Assembly (NCBI GenBank): GCA_963756525.1
Contig: CAVWNR010000002.1
Coordinates: 62,001-126,000 of the forward strand
Origin: CAVWNR01 sp963756525
GTDB taxonomy: Bacteria > Actinomycetota > Actinomycetes > Mycobacteriales > Jatrophihabitantaceae
Direction of reading: 5' to 3'
Length of the DNA stretch: 64,000 nt
A program made the position numbers and the translations under genes. The notes beneath the pieces are model-generated. The model was not told the origin of the DNA. It made no database searches and saw nothing but the letters and a program-made list of their open reading frames with translations. The stretch's first letter is position 1. Every line of letters begins with the position of its first letter. Shown here in pieces: positions 27,495-35,855 of this stretch.

Positions 27495-27886
27495 GTGCAC
27501 TCCTTGCTCTGTGCCCTGCGGGCCCTATTCCGGCTTCACACTTCGTGAGGCCGGGGTCTTCGTTCCTCGGTCCCGCTTCACTGCAGTGCACGCGCGCACG
27601 GGTGCCCGCGTGGTACTTCGCTAGTCGAAACGCTCGTCACTACGACCGGCCCGGACGGTACACGGCCGGGCGCGGCTGCGCCAGACACGGCCGATCAACC
27701 GATGCCTGCTCGTGACGTCCCCGGCGTCTGATCACCTTTTCCCGGGGGCTGACCGGAATGCTGGGCCCGATACGGGCACTGGCGGGGAAAACGTGATCGA
27801 CTTCGTCGTCCACAGGCACAACGTCGTCGTCCACAGATCGCCGACGGCGGTTCCGCAGAAGGGCCGAATCGCGTCGGCTGGACGGT
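27495..27886. other. 392-nt intergenic region: csp leader and inverted repeat
   Basis: No gene is visible. The left part is the likely 5' leader and promoter of the cold-shock gene on the minus strand. The right part contains the palindromic repeat at 27729-27800 described separately. Confidence 0.6.
27729..27800. repeat. palindromic repeat, left of the AbiEi-like orphan
   Basis: The arms TGATCACCTTTTCCCGGG (27729-27746) and its near-complement ending at 27800 form a hairpin with a loop of about 30 nt. The right arm (27777-27800) is, in reverse complement, 23/24 identical to 28765-28788 on the other side of the gene. Confidence 0.75.
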
Positions 27887-28684
27887 ATGCGCTCACTTCC
27901 CGCCGCAGTGGTGTTCGACCGCGAGCAGGCGCGAGACTGCGGATGGTCGGACTCGGCCCTGAGCCGCGCCGTTCGGGCAGGGCGGCTGCAGCGGGTGCGC
28001 CGTGGCCTGCTCACGGCGTGCCAGGACGACCCGCTGGCCGAGGTCGTCGCCGCCACGCGCGCCTGCCGTGGCTCCGTGCTGAGCCATCGCTCGGCCGCCC
28101 TGCTGCTCGGGCTGCCCGTCCTGCACCCGCCGACCCGTCCCGAGCTGACCGTCGCTCCCAGCGGCACGGGCGACGTCGCGGCCGCCCACCTACACCGGGC
28201 CGCACTGCCCGATCGCCATATTCGGGTCGTCGACGGGGTACGGGTCACAGCGCCTGACCGGACCGTCGTCGACATCGCCCGCTCCCTGCCGACGGCCGCC
28301 GCGGTGGTCACCGCCGACGCCGCGCTGCGCACGGGCCTCACCGACCTGCCGGGCATCGAGGCGGTCCTGCTCGACTGCTGGACCTGGCCGGGCATTCGCC
28401 GGGCGAGCCGTTCCCTCGCCTTGGTCGACGCGCGTGCCGAGTCGCCGCTGGAGTCGGTGAGCCGATTTGTGCGCGGCTGGCTGCGCCTGCCTGCGCCGCA
28501 GCTGCAGGTCGCGCTGCACGACCCGTACGGCGTGTTCCTCGGCCGTGGCGACTTCTACTGGGACGAGTTCGGCGTACTCGGCGAGGCGGACGGCGCCGTC
28601 AAGTACGACGACCGGGAGGAGCGGATCCGCGAGAAGCGGCGCCAAGAGGCGCTCGAGGACACCGGTCTGGTCGTCGTCCGGTGA
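27887..28684 (+). CDS. orphan AbiEi-like HTH / DUF559-like protein, truncated by an in-frame stop
   Basis: A 265-residue protein of a family frequent as orphans in actinobacteria. The N-terminal AbiEi-type winged helix (FDREQARDCGWSDSALSRAV, LQRVRRGLLT) is joined to a C-terminal Vsr/DUF559-like region (ESPLESVSRFVRGWLRLPAP and FYWDEFGVLGEADGAVKYDD). It stops at VVVR-TGA. Reading past the TGA in the same frame gives GWPDVAHRPGQLRDRVSRAF, which looks like the normal family ending VVRWxWxD. So the TGA probably replaced a TGG Trp codon. No AbiEii partner is present. Function is unknown. Confidence 0.75.
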   Translation: MRSLPAAVVFDREQARDCGWSDSALSRAVRAGRLQRVRRGLLTACQDDPLAEVVAATRACRGSVLSHRSAALLLGLPVLHPPTRPELTVAPSGTGDVAAAHLHRAALPDRHIRVVDGVRVTAPDRTVVDIARSLPTAAAVVTADAALRTGLTDLPGIEAVLLDCWTWPGIRRASRSLALVDARAESPLESVSRFVRGWLRLPAPQLQVALHDPYGVFLGRGDFYWDEFGVLGEADGAVKYDDREERIREKRRQEALEDTGLVVVR

Positions 28685-28764
28685 GGATGGCCGGATGTCG
28701 CGCACCGGCCCGGGCAGCTTCGGGACCGGGTGAGCCGGGCATTCGACCGGGGGCGCCAGCGCGA

Positions 28765-28836
28765 TCGATCAGGTTTTCCCCGCCAGTGGTCGGTTCGGGT
28801 CCGCTGAACCGGTCATCCGCGGGGAAAACGTGATGC
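28765..28836. repeat. palindromic repeat, right of the AbiEi-like orphan
   Basis: The left arm 28765-28788 and the right arm 28818-28835 (GCGGGGAAAACGTGATGC) form a hairpin with a loop of about 30 nt, mirroring the element at 27729-27800. The two elements carry four copies of a GATCA-N-GTTTTCCC-type core in two head-to-head pairs around one gene. Confidence 0.75.
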
Positions 28837-28866
28837 ACTTGCCGCGGCCGCCGACGCGGGACGCGC

Positions 28867-30120
28867 TCACAGCAGGCCGGCGGCGCGCATCCCCTTCAGT
28901 GTCGGTGGGATGACCGCGGTGGGCACGGCGCCGTCGGCGATCGCGTCCAGGGTCTTCAGCCCGTCCCCGGTGTTGTAGATCACCGCCTCCCGCGACGGGT
29001 CCAGCGCGCCCGATGCCACCAGCTTGGCGAGCACCGCGACGGTGACCCCGCCGGCGGTTTCGGCGAACACGCCGGTGGTGCGGGCCAGCAGCCGGATGCC
29101 GTCGCGGATCTCGTCGTCGCTCACTGCCGCGATCGCCCCGCCCGACCCTCGCACGGCGTCCAGCGCGTACGGCCCGTCGGCCGGGTTGCCGATGCCGAGC
29201 GACTTGGCGATGCCGGTCGGCCGGACCGGCGTCACCACGTCGAGCCCCTTCTCGAACGCGGTCGCGATCGGCGCGCAGCCCGCCGACTGCGCGCCGAACA
29301 CCCGCCAGGTCGACGGCGGCACGAGCCCGGCGGCGACCAGCTCGCGAAATGCCTTGTTGATCTTGGTCAGCATCGACCCGGACGCCATCGGGGCCACATA
29401 CTGCGCCGGCAGCCGCCAGCCGAGCTGCTCGGCGACCTCGAAGCCGAGCGTCTTGGATCCCTCCGCGTAGTAGGGACGGACGTTGACGTTGACGAAGCCG
29501 GTCGACTCGAACTCGTCGGTCTCGGCCAGCTCGCTGCAGAGCCGGTTGACGTCGTCATAGGAGCCGTCGACCCCCACCAGCGTCCCGCCGTAGACGGCCG
29601 ACTGGACGATCTTGGCCGGCTCCAGGTCGGCCGGGATGAACACGATCGACCGCATCCCGATACGAGCCGCGTGCGCAGCCACCGAGTTCCCCAGGTTCCC
29701 GGTGGACGCGCAAGCGATCCGGTCGAAGCCGAGTTCCCGTGCCGCGGTGATCGCCACGGAGACAACACGGTCCTTGAACGAATGCGTCGGGTTGGCCGAG
29801 TCGTCCTTGACCCACAGCGGGGCGGTGAAGCCCAGCTCGTCGGCGAGCCGGTCGGCACGGATCAGCGGCGTCATCCCCGTACCTGAGTCGACCCGGGTGG
29901 CGGAATCGTGCCCGACCGGCAGCAGGCCCGCATAGCGCCAGATCGAGTGCGGTCCGGCTTCGATGTCGGCGTGGGTCACCCCGGCGAGCAGGTCGGTGTC
30001 GTAGCCGATCTCGAGCGGTCCGAAACACTCGTAACAGGCGTGCTGCGCGCCGAGCGGGTAGCGGGCGCCACAATTGCGGCACACCAGGTCGGAGGCGGGG
30101 GACGTGACGACAGCAGTCAT
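28867..30120 (-). CDS. thrC: threonine synthase
   Basis: A 417-residue PLP enzyme that converts O-phosphohomoserine to threonine. An N-terminal zinc-ribbon-like segment (CRNCGARYPLGAQHACYECF) precedes the catalytic fold. The PLP-Lys lies in NPTHSFKDRVV and the phosphate loop is STGNLGNSVA. I used the ATG at 30120 (MTAVVTSPASDLVCRNCGAR) because a SAM-I-type riboswitch aptamer fills the sequence just upstream. The Zn-ribbon form is typical of actinobacteria. The gene is monocistronic. Confidence 0.95.
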   Translation of the reverse strand: MTAVVTSPASDLVCRNCGARYPLGAQHACYECFGPLEIGYDTDLLAGVTHADIEAGPHSIWRYAGLLPVGHDSATRVDSGTGMTPLIRADRLADELGFTAPLWVKDDSANPTHSFKDRVVSVAITAARELGFDRIACASTGNLGNSVAAHAARIGMRSIVFIPADLEPAKIVQSAVYGGTLVGVDGSYDDVNRLCSELAETDEFESTGFVNVNVRPYYAEGSKTLGFEVAEQLGWRLPAQYVAPMASGSMLTKINKAFRELVAAGLVPPSTWRVFGAQSAGCAPIATAFEKGLDVVTPVRPTGIAKSLGIGNPADGPYALDAVRGSGGAIAAVSDDEIRDGIRLLARTTGVFAETAGGVTVAVLAKLVASGALDPSREAVIYNTGDGLKTLDAIADGAVPTAVIPPTLKGMRAAGLL

Positions 30121-30135
30121 GGGTGCGAGGCCTTT

Positions 30136-30270
30136 CTCCTCATCTTCCCCCGGTCGCGTTACCGCGCCGGGGACGGAGTTGGCACCTGCATGCGGCGGGC
30201 CTTGCAGCGCGATCACATGTGGTTGCCGGGGCTTCGTCGGGCCGTATCCCTCAGCCCCTCTGGATAAGGG
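30136..30270 (-). ncRNA. SAM-I (S-box) riboswitch upstream of thrC
   Basis: On the minus strand the leader reads CTTATCCAGAGGGGCTGAGGGA, then CGGCCCGACGAAGCCCCGGCAACC, a variable stem, GGTGCCAACTCC, and finally GGGGGAAGATGAG. These match the S-box core in order: the P1 strand, kink-turn, GAAGCCxxGGCAACC, the GGTGCCAAxTCC segment and the GATGAG P1 partner, which pairs with CTTATC. The 3' P1 strand overlaps a GAGGAG Shine-Dalgarno-like stretch 15 nt from the ATG, so translational control is plausible. Binding of S-adenosylmethionine should repress. Confidence 0.88.
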
Positions 30271-30309
30271 TTTGTTCAGTTGTGCGGGTCAGTGTCTCAC
30301 AGGCCGAGG

Positions 30310-30849
30310 TCAGCTGTAGTCGGTGCTGAGCACGACGACGATCGGGCCGGCGGGCAGGCCGTCGAACTTCGCCTTCACCCGTTTGATCGAGGGGAACTGC
30401 CGCTGCAGCTGCACCGCGGCCGGCTGCGCCGCCGGGTCGGTCGGGTCGTAGTAGGCGCACGTCGACACGATGTCGTCGTGGACCTCGCCGACCGAGGTCA
30501 CCGTCCAGCCGCCCTGCTGGAAGCGGGTGCGGGCGGTGTCGGCCAGCCCGGGCGTCGCGGTGTTGTCGAGCACCACGAGCGGCACCGGGTGGGCGCCGGT
30601 GAGCGCGCCGGATGCCGCCGTCGTTGCCGGCGCGCTGCTGCGGCTCGGCACCGCGCTGCGGGGCACCGTGGATGTGCTGGGTGCGGGCGACTCGGCCGTG
30701 GCGATCGCTTTGCTCGCCTGGCGGCCTTTCGGGTTCTGCAGCGCGACCACCGCTACGACGGCCGCGGCGATCCCGATCGCCACGAGCACAGCGCCCACGA
30801 CGAGGTCGACACGCCTTCGCGACGGAGGGTCGGGCGCGGCGTGCGACAC
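30310..30849 (-). CDS. membrane-anchored LytR C-terminal domain protein (VirR-like)
   Basis: A 179-residue type II membrane protein. A short basic N-terminus and one helix (VDLVVGAVLVAIGIAAAVVA) precede a Ser/Thr/Pro/Ala linker and an extracellular LytR_C domain (VPLVVLDNTATPGLADTARTRF through VVVLSTDYS). The arrangement next to a DUF3263 gene matches the mycobacterial Rv0430-Rv0431 pair, where the LytR_C protein VirR influences the cell envelope and vesicle release. That role is inferred from homology of domain and order. Confidence 0.82.
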   Translation of the reverse strand: MSHAAPDPPSRRRVDLVVGAVLVAIGIAAAVVAVVALQNPKGRQASKAIATAESPAPSTSTVPRSAVPSRSSAPATTAASGALTGAHPVPLVVLDNTATPGLADTARTRFQQGGWTVTSVGEVHDDIVSTCAYYDPTDPAAQPAAVQLQRQFPSIKRVKAKFDGLPAGPIVVVLSTDYS

Positions 30850-30906
30850 GGCCGCAAGGGTAGACGTCGCGGATCAGCCGCGACGGCGGCCGGCGCCCCA
30901 GGGGGC

Positions 30907-31230
30907 TCAGACGTCGATGCCGAGCCGGCGGGCGCTGCGTTGCCGCTGCCGGCTGGCGCGCAGCCGCCGCAGTCGCTTGACGAGCAGCGGGTCAGCGGCC
31001 AGCGCCGCCGGCGTGTCGATCAGGGTGTTGAGCACCTGGTAGTAGCGGGTGGCCGACATGTCGAACAGCTCGCGGATCGCCTGCTCCTTCGCACCGGCGT
31101 ACTTCCACCATTGCCGCTCGAAGGTGAGGATTTCGCGGTCGCGGCGGGCGAGGCCGCCGTCATCCGTCGCCTGCGCGTCCGCCGGTGCATCCGCCTGCAC
31201 CGCGGGGTCGCCGGCCGGGGCGAACTCCAT
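30907..31230 (-). CDS. DUF3263 family protein
   Basis: A 107-residue protein with ATG at 31230; an acidic Ala/Asp-rich N-terminus precedes the family signature ILTFERQWWKYAGAKEQAIR and the helix FDMSATRYYQVLNTLIDTPA. It ends in a very basic tail RRLRRLRASRQRQRSARRLG. DUF3263 is actinobacterium-specific and resembles a small HTH protein, so DNA binding is plausible but not shown. It is on the same strand as the LytR_C gene 57 nt downstream, a conserved pair. Confidence 0.9.
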   Translation of the reverse strand: MEFAPAGDPAVQADAPADAQATDDGGLARRDREILTFERQWWKYAGAKEQAIRELFDMSATRYYQVLNTLIDTPAALAADPLLVKRLRRLRASRQRQRSARRLGIDV

Positions 31231-31368
31231 GGTGGCTCCCTGTGCAACGTATCGGGCCGGTGCGATCCGCGACGGACGGCCACCGTGCTCCAACCGTAGC
31301 GAATCCCACGCTTGTCATTCTCTGGCCAGTGAACCACGCAGCGCCGGTCCAGGCTGGCATCGGCACGC

Positions 31369-31394
31369 TGTGGATAACCGGATCGGTATCCACA
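31369..31394. promoter_or_regulatory. inverted pair of DnaA-box-like sequences
   Basis: TGTGGATAA (31369-31377, the complement of the DnaA box TTATCCACA) faces TATCCACA (31387-31394) with a 10-nt centre. It lies in the 215-nt gap between the divergent DUF3263 and WXG100-like genes. It may be a DnaA-titration or regulatory site; there is no AT-rich unwinding element or dnaA/dnaN gene to suggest an origin. Confidence 0.4.
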
Positions 31395-31445
31395 GATCTT
31401 GCTAGGCGGTAGTGCCGAGCCGGTTCGCCCGGCGAGGCTTCAGCC

Positions 31446-31790
31446 ATGGCCTCGCTCGCCGACCCCGATGAGCTCGACGTGGTCGCCGCGCGCATCGAAC
31501 GGCACGCCGACCAGCTGCGCGAACGGGCCAGCCGGCTCGTCGCGGCGGCCGACGCGGTGGGCTGGCACTCGGTGGCCGCCGGGGCGTTTCGCGCCGAGGT
31601 CGGAGGGGTCGCCGCGGCCTTCCGGCGCGCCGCCGACCGGGTGGACGACGCCGCGCATGCCCTTCGCCGGCACGCCGCGACCGTCCGGCGGGTGCAGGAC
31701 CTCCTGGCCGCCGCCGAGCGCGCCGCCGACGCGGGCGCGCACGGACTCGAGCACCTCGCCGGCGACGCACTGCACCTGGTCGGGCTCTAG
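31446..31790 (+). CDS. WXG100-like small helical protein
   Basis: A 114-residue, almost entirely helical protein. Two long amphipathic helices flank a turn at VGWHSVAAGAFRAEVGG, which resembles the WxG turn of ESX/type VII secretion substrates, with a W-x-S variant. The gene lies 9 nt before an alpha/beta hydrolase gene. Such WXG-like and effector pairs are common in actinobacteria, and the small protein may act as a secretion partner. No ESX machinery is present in this window. Confidence 0.6.
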   Translation: MASLADPDELDVVAARIERHADQLRERASRLVAAADAVGWHSVAAGAFRAEVGGVAAAFRRAADRVDDAAHALRRHAATVRRVQDLLAAAERAADAGAHGLEHLAGDALHLVGL

Positions 31791-31799
31791 GAGGTCGGC

Positions 31800-33086
31800 A
31801 TGAACGCGATCTCGGTGCGCGGCGGAGTCGGCGGCGTCGAGGCGCGCTGCGACGACATGGTGGCGGCCGCCCGGCTCTTCGGGAACGCCGCGTCAGACAC
31901 GGGCGGGCAGGCGTTCGCCCTGCACGGCTACCTGCTCCACCCCGTAGTGGCCGCGAGCGCCGCCCTCGACCCCGCCGGGGTCGCGTGCTTCGAGGCCGCG
32001 CTGGCCGACGCGCTCGACGGGCCGCACGGCGTCAGCCTGCTCGCGGTGCGCTGCGCCGGACTGGACGCCGGCCTGCGCGCGGCCGCCGCCGCCTACCTCG
32101 GCGCCGACCGGCTCGACGAGCGGTTCGCACCTGACCTGGACCTGCTCGCCAACCTGCCGCACACGGTCGACCGGTCCGGCGGTCGGCTGCTGCACGGCGA
32201 CCTCAGCGGTGCCGGGCAGGGCTTGCTGACCGGCGACCCGCAGCTCGCCGATCTGGCTGTCGGCGGCGTGGCCGGTCTCTTCGCCGGGCAGGTGCCGCTC
32301 GGCTCCTCCGCGATGGGCGGGCTGTTCGCCGACGGCATCCCCGTCGTCAGCCCGCTCGGCCCGGATCCGGTCGCGGACGACAGCGGGCCGCCCCGCTCGC
32401 TTGCCGACGTCGTCGCCGGGCTCGACCGGCGCAACCGCGGCGGCGACGGCGAGATCGACGTGCGGCTGCTCGACCGGCCCCGCGGCGGTCGGCGGCACGT
32501 CATCGTCGACATCCCCGGCACGAAGGACTGGTCGCTCGCCCGTCACAACGACGACATCACCAGCCTCGCCACCAACCTGCGCGCGCTCGGCGGTGAGACC
32601 ACCTCCTACGAGCGGGGCGTGCTCGAGGCGATGCGGCTGGCCGGCGTCCGGCCTGACGACGACGTGCTGCTGGTCGGGCACAGCGAGGGCGGGCTGGTCG
32701 CGGTCGACACTGCGGCGCACCTCGCGCGCAACCCCGGCTTCCACGTGACCCATGTCGTCACGGCGGGCGCGCCGATCGGCGGAATCGTCGGGCGGGTGCC
32801 GTCCAGCGTGCAGGTGCTGGCGATGGAGAACGAGAGCGACGTCGTCGCGCACCTCGACGACGCGGAGAACCCCGACCGGGCCAACGTCGTCACCGTGGGA
32901 GTCCGCCGGGGCAAGAGCGCGATCCTGGCCAGCCACGACCTGCACGGCAGCTACCTGCCCGGTGCCGGCGACGTCGACGCCAGCGCCGACGCGTCCGTGC
33001 GCGCCTACCTTGCCGGGCTGGGCGGATTCCTCGGCGCGAGCCGCGTCCGCACCGTGACCTACCAGGTGACGCGGGCCTACCGATGA
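31800..33086 (+). CDS. alpha/beta hydrolase with helical N-domain (candidate secreted lipase/effector)
   Basis: A 428-residue protein. Residues 1-200 are Ala-rich and helical without a signal peptide. The C-terminal half is an alpha/beta hydrolase: VIVDIPGTKDW, the nucleophile elbow VLLVGHSEGGLVAVDTAAHL and a late ASHDLHGSYLP segment that could carry the catalytic His. Coupling to a WXG100-like gene suggests type VII export, but this is inference. Lipase or esterase activity is likely from the GHSEGG elbow. The stop overlaps an ATG (33083) in frame with the acyl-CoA ligase. Confidence 0.75.
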   Translation: MNAISVRGGVGGVEARCDDMVAAARLFGNAASDTGGQAFALHGYLLHPVVAASAALDPAGVACFEAALADALDGPHGVSLLAVRCAGLDAGLRAAAAAYLGADRLDERFAPDLDLLANLPHTVDRSGGRLLHGDLSGAGQGLLTGDPQLADLAVGGVAGLFAGQVPLGSSAMGGLFADGIPVVSPLGPDPVADDSGPPRSLADVVAGLDRRNRGGDGEIDVRLLDRPRGGRRHVIVDIPGTKDWSLARHNDDITSLATNLRALGGETTSYERGVLEAMRLAGVRPDDDVLLVGHSEGGLVAVDTAAHLARNPGFHVTHVVTAGAPIGGIVGRVPSSVQVLAMENESDVVAHLDDAENPDRANVVTVGVRRGKSAILASHDLHGSYLPGAGDVDASADASVRAYLAGLGGFLGASRVRTVTYQVTRAYR

Positions 33087-33127
33087 CAACCGTTGCCCGG
33101 TCGCCGCCGACGCGGCACGATCGCGCC

Positions 33128-34756
33128 ATGCAGGGACTCATGCAGCAGACGCCGCTCACCATCAACATGATCTTCCGACGGGCGGAGCAGTACTGGCCCT
33201 CCCGCGTCGTCGCCACCCGGACCGTCAGCGGTGTCGAACACGCGACCTACGCCGAGGTCATCCGCGACACCCGGCGCACGGCGGCCGCGCTGGACGCGCT
33301 GGGCATCGGCGGCGACGCCCGGGTCGGCTCGTTCGCCTGGAACACGGCGCGGCACCTGCAGCTGTACTTCGCGGTGCCGGGCACCGGCCGGGTGCTGCAT
33401 ACCCTGAACATCCGCTACTTCCCGGAGCAGATCCTCTACACAGTCGACCACGCCGAGGATGAAGCGATCTTCGTCGACCGTTCGCTGCTGCCGCTGTTCG
33501 GCGAGCTGCTGCCGAAGATGGGCACCGTTCGGCACGTCGTGGTGATGGACGACGGGGGGAGCGCCGAGCTCCCCGACGACCCGCGCGTGCTGCGCTACGA
33601 GGAGCTCGTCGCCACCGCGGACGAGCTCGACTTCAGCGAGCGGATCACCGACGAGCAGCAAGCCGCGGCCCTCTGCTACACCACCGGGACGACAGGCAAC
33701 CCGAAGGGCGTGCTCTACTCGCACCGCTCGACCTGGTTGCACGCCAACGCCGGGCTGACCGCCTGCGCGGCCCGGGTCACCGATCGCGACAACGTCATGC
33801 CGGTCGTGCCGATGTTCCACGCGATGGCATGGGGGATCCCCTACACCGCGTTCATGGCGGGCGCGAACATCACGCTGCCCGGCCCGGACCTCTCACCGGC
33901 GGCGCTTGTCGAGCTGATGGAGTCCGAGCGGGTCACCTACGCCGCGGGCGTGCCGACGATCTGGATGGGCATGTTGCCGCTGCTCGCCGGGCGTGACGTC
34001 TCGGCGCTCGACCGGGTCATGTGCGGCGGGTCGGCCGTGCCCAGGTCGCTGTCGGAAGGGTGGCGGGCGGCGGGCGGCGTGCCGATCACCCAGGGCTGGG
34101 GGATGACCGAGACCTCGCCGGTCGCGTCGATGACGACGCTGCGCGCCGAGCTGGTCGACGCAGACGACCACGCGAAGGCCGACGTGCGGGCGACTGCGGG
34201 GATGGCGCTGCCCGGGCTGGAGATGCGCATCGTCGACACCGAGACCGGCGAGATCCTGCCGTGGGACGACGGCGCCAGCGGCGAGGTGCAGGTGCGCGGG
34301 CCATGGGTCGCCCGCCAGTACTACCGCAGCGACGAGCCGGGCGAGCAGTTCAGCGCCGACGGCTGGCTGCGCACCGGGGACGTCGGCGCGATCTCGCCGG
34401 ACGGCTACCTGCGCCTGGTCGACCGCACCAAGGACCTGGTCAAGTCCGGCGGGGAGTGGATCAGCTCGGTCGAGCTGGAGGGGCACCTGATGGGACACCC
34501 GAAGGTGGCCGAGGCGGCGGTGATCGCGGTGCCCCACCCGAAGTGGATGGAGCGCCCGCTCGCCTGCGTCGTGGTGAAACCGGGCGAGACGATGACCAAG
34601 GACGAGGCGCTGGACTTCCTGGCCGAGCGGTTCACGTCCTGGCAGCTGCCCGACGACGTCGTGTTCATCGACGAGATCCCCAAGACCAGCGTCGGCAAGT
34701 TCTCCAAGAAGACGCTGCGCGACCGGTTCGCCGACTACCAGCTGCCGACGGCCTGA
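33128..34756 (+). CDS. long-chain fatty acid-CoA ligase (AMP-forming)
   Basis: A 542-residue ANL-superfamily enzyme that activates a fatty acid with ATP and CoA. Motifs are the AMP/P-loop YTTGTTGNPKGVLYSHRS, the GWGMTETSP motif A5, the GWLRTGDVG A7 region and the catalytic Lys near KTSVGKFSKKTLR. I used the ATG at 33128 (MQGLMQQTPLTINMIF), the usual start of this subfamily. An in-frame ATG at 33083 overlaps the hydrolase stop and would add 15 residues. The ligase is cytoplasmic; chain length is not predictable. Confidence 0.9.
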   Translation: MQGLMQQTPLTINMIFRRAEQYWPSRVVATRTVSGVEHATYAEVIRDTRRTAAALDALGIGGDARVGSFAWNTARHLQLYFAVPGTGRVLHTLNIRYFPEQILYTVDHAEDEAIFVDRSLLPLFGELLPKMGTVRHVVVMDDGGSAELPDDPRVLRYEELVATADELDFSERITDEQQAAALCYTTGTTGNPKGVLYSHRSTWLHANAGLTACAARVTDRDNVMPVVPMFHAMAWGIPYTAFMAGANITLPGPDLSPAALVELMESERVTYAAGVPTIWMGMLPLLAGRDVSALDRVMCGGSAVPRSLSEGWRAAGGVPITQGWGMTETSPVASMTTLRAELVDADDHAKADVRATAGMALPGLEMRIVDTETGEILPWDDGASGEVQVRGPWVARQYYRSDEPGEQFSADGWLRTGDVGAISPDGYLRLVDRTKDLVKSGGEWISSVELEGHLMGHPKVAEAAVIAVPHPKWMERPLACVVVKPGETMTKDEALDFLAERFTSWQLPDDVVFIDEIPKTSVGKFSKKTLRDRFADYQLPTA

Positions 34757-34829
34757 ACGGGGCGAACACCCGCGGACCCGGCCGCGCTCCGGCGGCCAGC
34801 GGCCGGCGGCCGCGTCATAGGCTCTTGCG

Positions 34830-35855
34830 GTGACCTACCGCGCCGCGGACGACCGCTACGACAGGATGACCTACCGCCGCTGCGGGCGCAGTGGGGTCAA
34901 GTTGCCGGCCATCTCGCTGGGCCTGTGGCACAACTTCGGCGACGAGCGGCCCCTCGATCGGCAGCGCGCGATCCTGCGCCGGGCGTTCGACCGCGGCGTG
35001 ACCCACTTCGACCTGGCGAACAACTACGGGCCGCCCTACGGCAGCGCCGAGACGAACTTCGGTCACGTGCTGGCCACCGACTTCAGGCCGTACCGCGACG
35101 AGCTGTTCATCTCCACCAAGGCGGGCTGGGACATGTGGCCCGGCCCGTACGGCGAATTCGGCTCGCGCAAGTACTTGCTGGCATCGCTCGACCAGTCGCT
35201 GCGCCGACTGGGGCTCGACTACGTCGACGTCTTCTACTCCCACCGTTTCGACCCGGACACCCCGCTGGAGGAGACGATGGGCGCGCTGGACACCGCGGTG
35301 CGCTCCGGCCGCGCGCTCTACGCCGGCATCTCGTCGTACTCGGCGGAGCGGACGCGGGACGCGGCCCGGATCCTGCGCGAGCTGGGCACGCCGCTGCTGA
35401 TCCACCAGCCGTCGTACTCGCTGCTCAACCGCTGGATCGAAGCCGGCCTGCTCGACACGCTGGCCGCCGAAGGCGCCGGCTGCATAGCGTTCTCCCCGCT
35501 CGCGCAGGGGATGTTGACGTCGAAGTACCTCGACGGCGTGCCGGCCGACTCACGGATGGCGGAGAACTCGTCGCTGTCACGCGAGATGCTCAACCAGCAT
35601 AACCTCGACCACATCCGTGCGCTGAACACCGTCGCGCAGCGGCGTGGCCAGTCGCTGGCGCAGATGGCGCTGGCCTGGTGCCTGCGCGATCCGCGAGTCA
35701 CCTCGGTGCTGGTGGGCGCGTCCAGCGTCGCGCAGCTCGAGGACAACCTCGGCGCGCTGGACAACCTGGCGTTCACCGACGACGAGTTGGCCGAGATCGA
35801 CGAGCACGCGGTCGAGGGCGGAATCGACCTGTGGCGCACGAGCGCGACCTCCTGA
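34830..35855 (+). CDS. aldo/keto reductase (YghZ/L-glyceraldehyde-3-phosphate reductase type)
   Basis: A 341-residue TIM-barrel NADPH-dependent reductase starting at a GTG. Catalytic Asp and Tyr are in THFDLANNYGPPYG, Lys in ISTKAGWDMWPGPYG and His in VFYSHRFD. The long GPYGEFGSRKYL loop and the conserved SSYSAERTRDAARIL segment point to the YghZ group, which reduces methylglyoxal-like aldehydes. The end overlaps the next MFS gene by 25 nt. Confidence 0.9.
   Translation: MTYRAADDRYDRMTYRRCGRSGVKLPAISLGLWHNFGDERPLDRQRAILRRAFDRGVTHFDLANNYGPPYGSAETNFGHVLATDFRPYRDELFISTKAGWDMWPGPYGEFGSRKYLLASLDQSLRRLGLDYVDVFYSHRFDPDTPLEETMGALDTAVRSGRALYAGISSYSAERTRDAARILRELGTPLLIHQPSYSLLNRWIEAGLLDTLAAEGAGCIAFSPLAQGMLTSKYLDGVPADSRMAENSSLSREMLNQHNLDHIRALNTVAQRRGQSLAQMALAWCLRDPRVTSVLVGASSVAQLEDNLGALDNLAFTDDELAEIDEHAVEGGIDLWRTSATS

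Noticed and set aside
31369..31394. Replication origin
   Set aside because: Only two DnaA-box-like sites, no AT-rich unwinding region and no dnaA, dnaN or gidB genes nearby.
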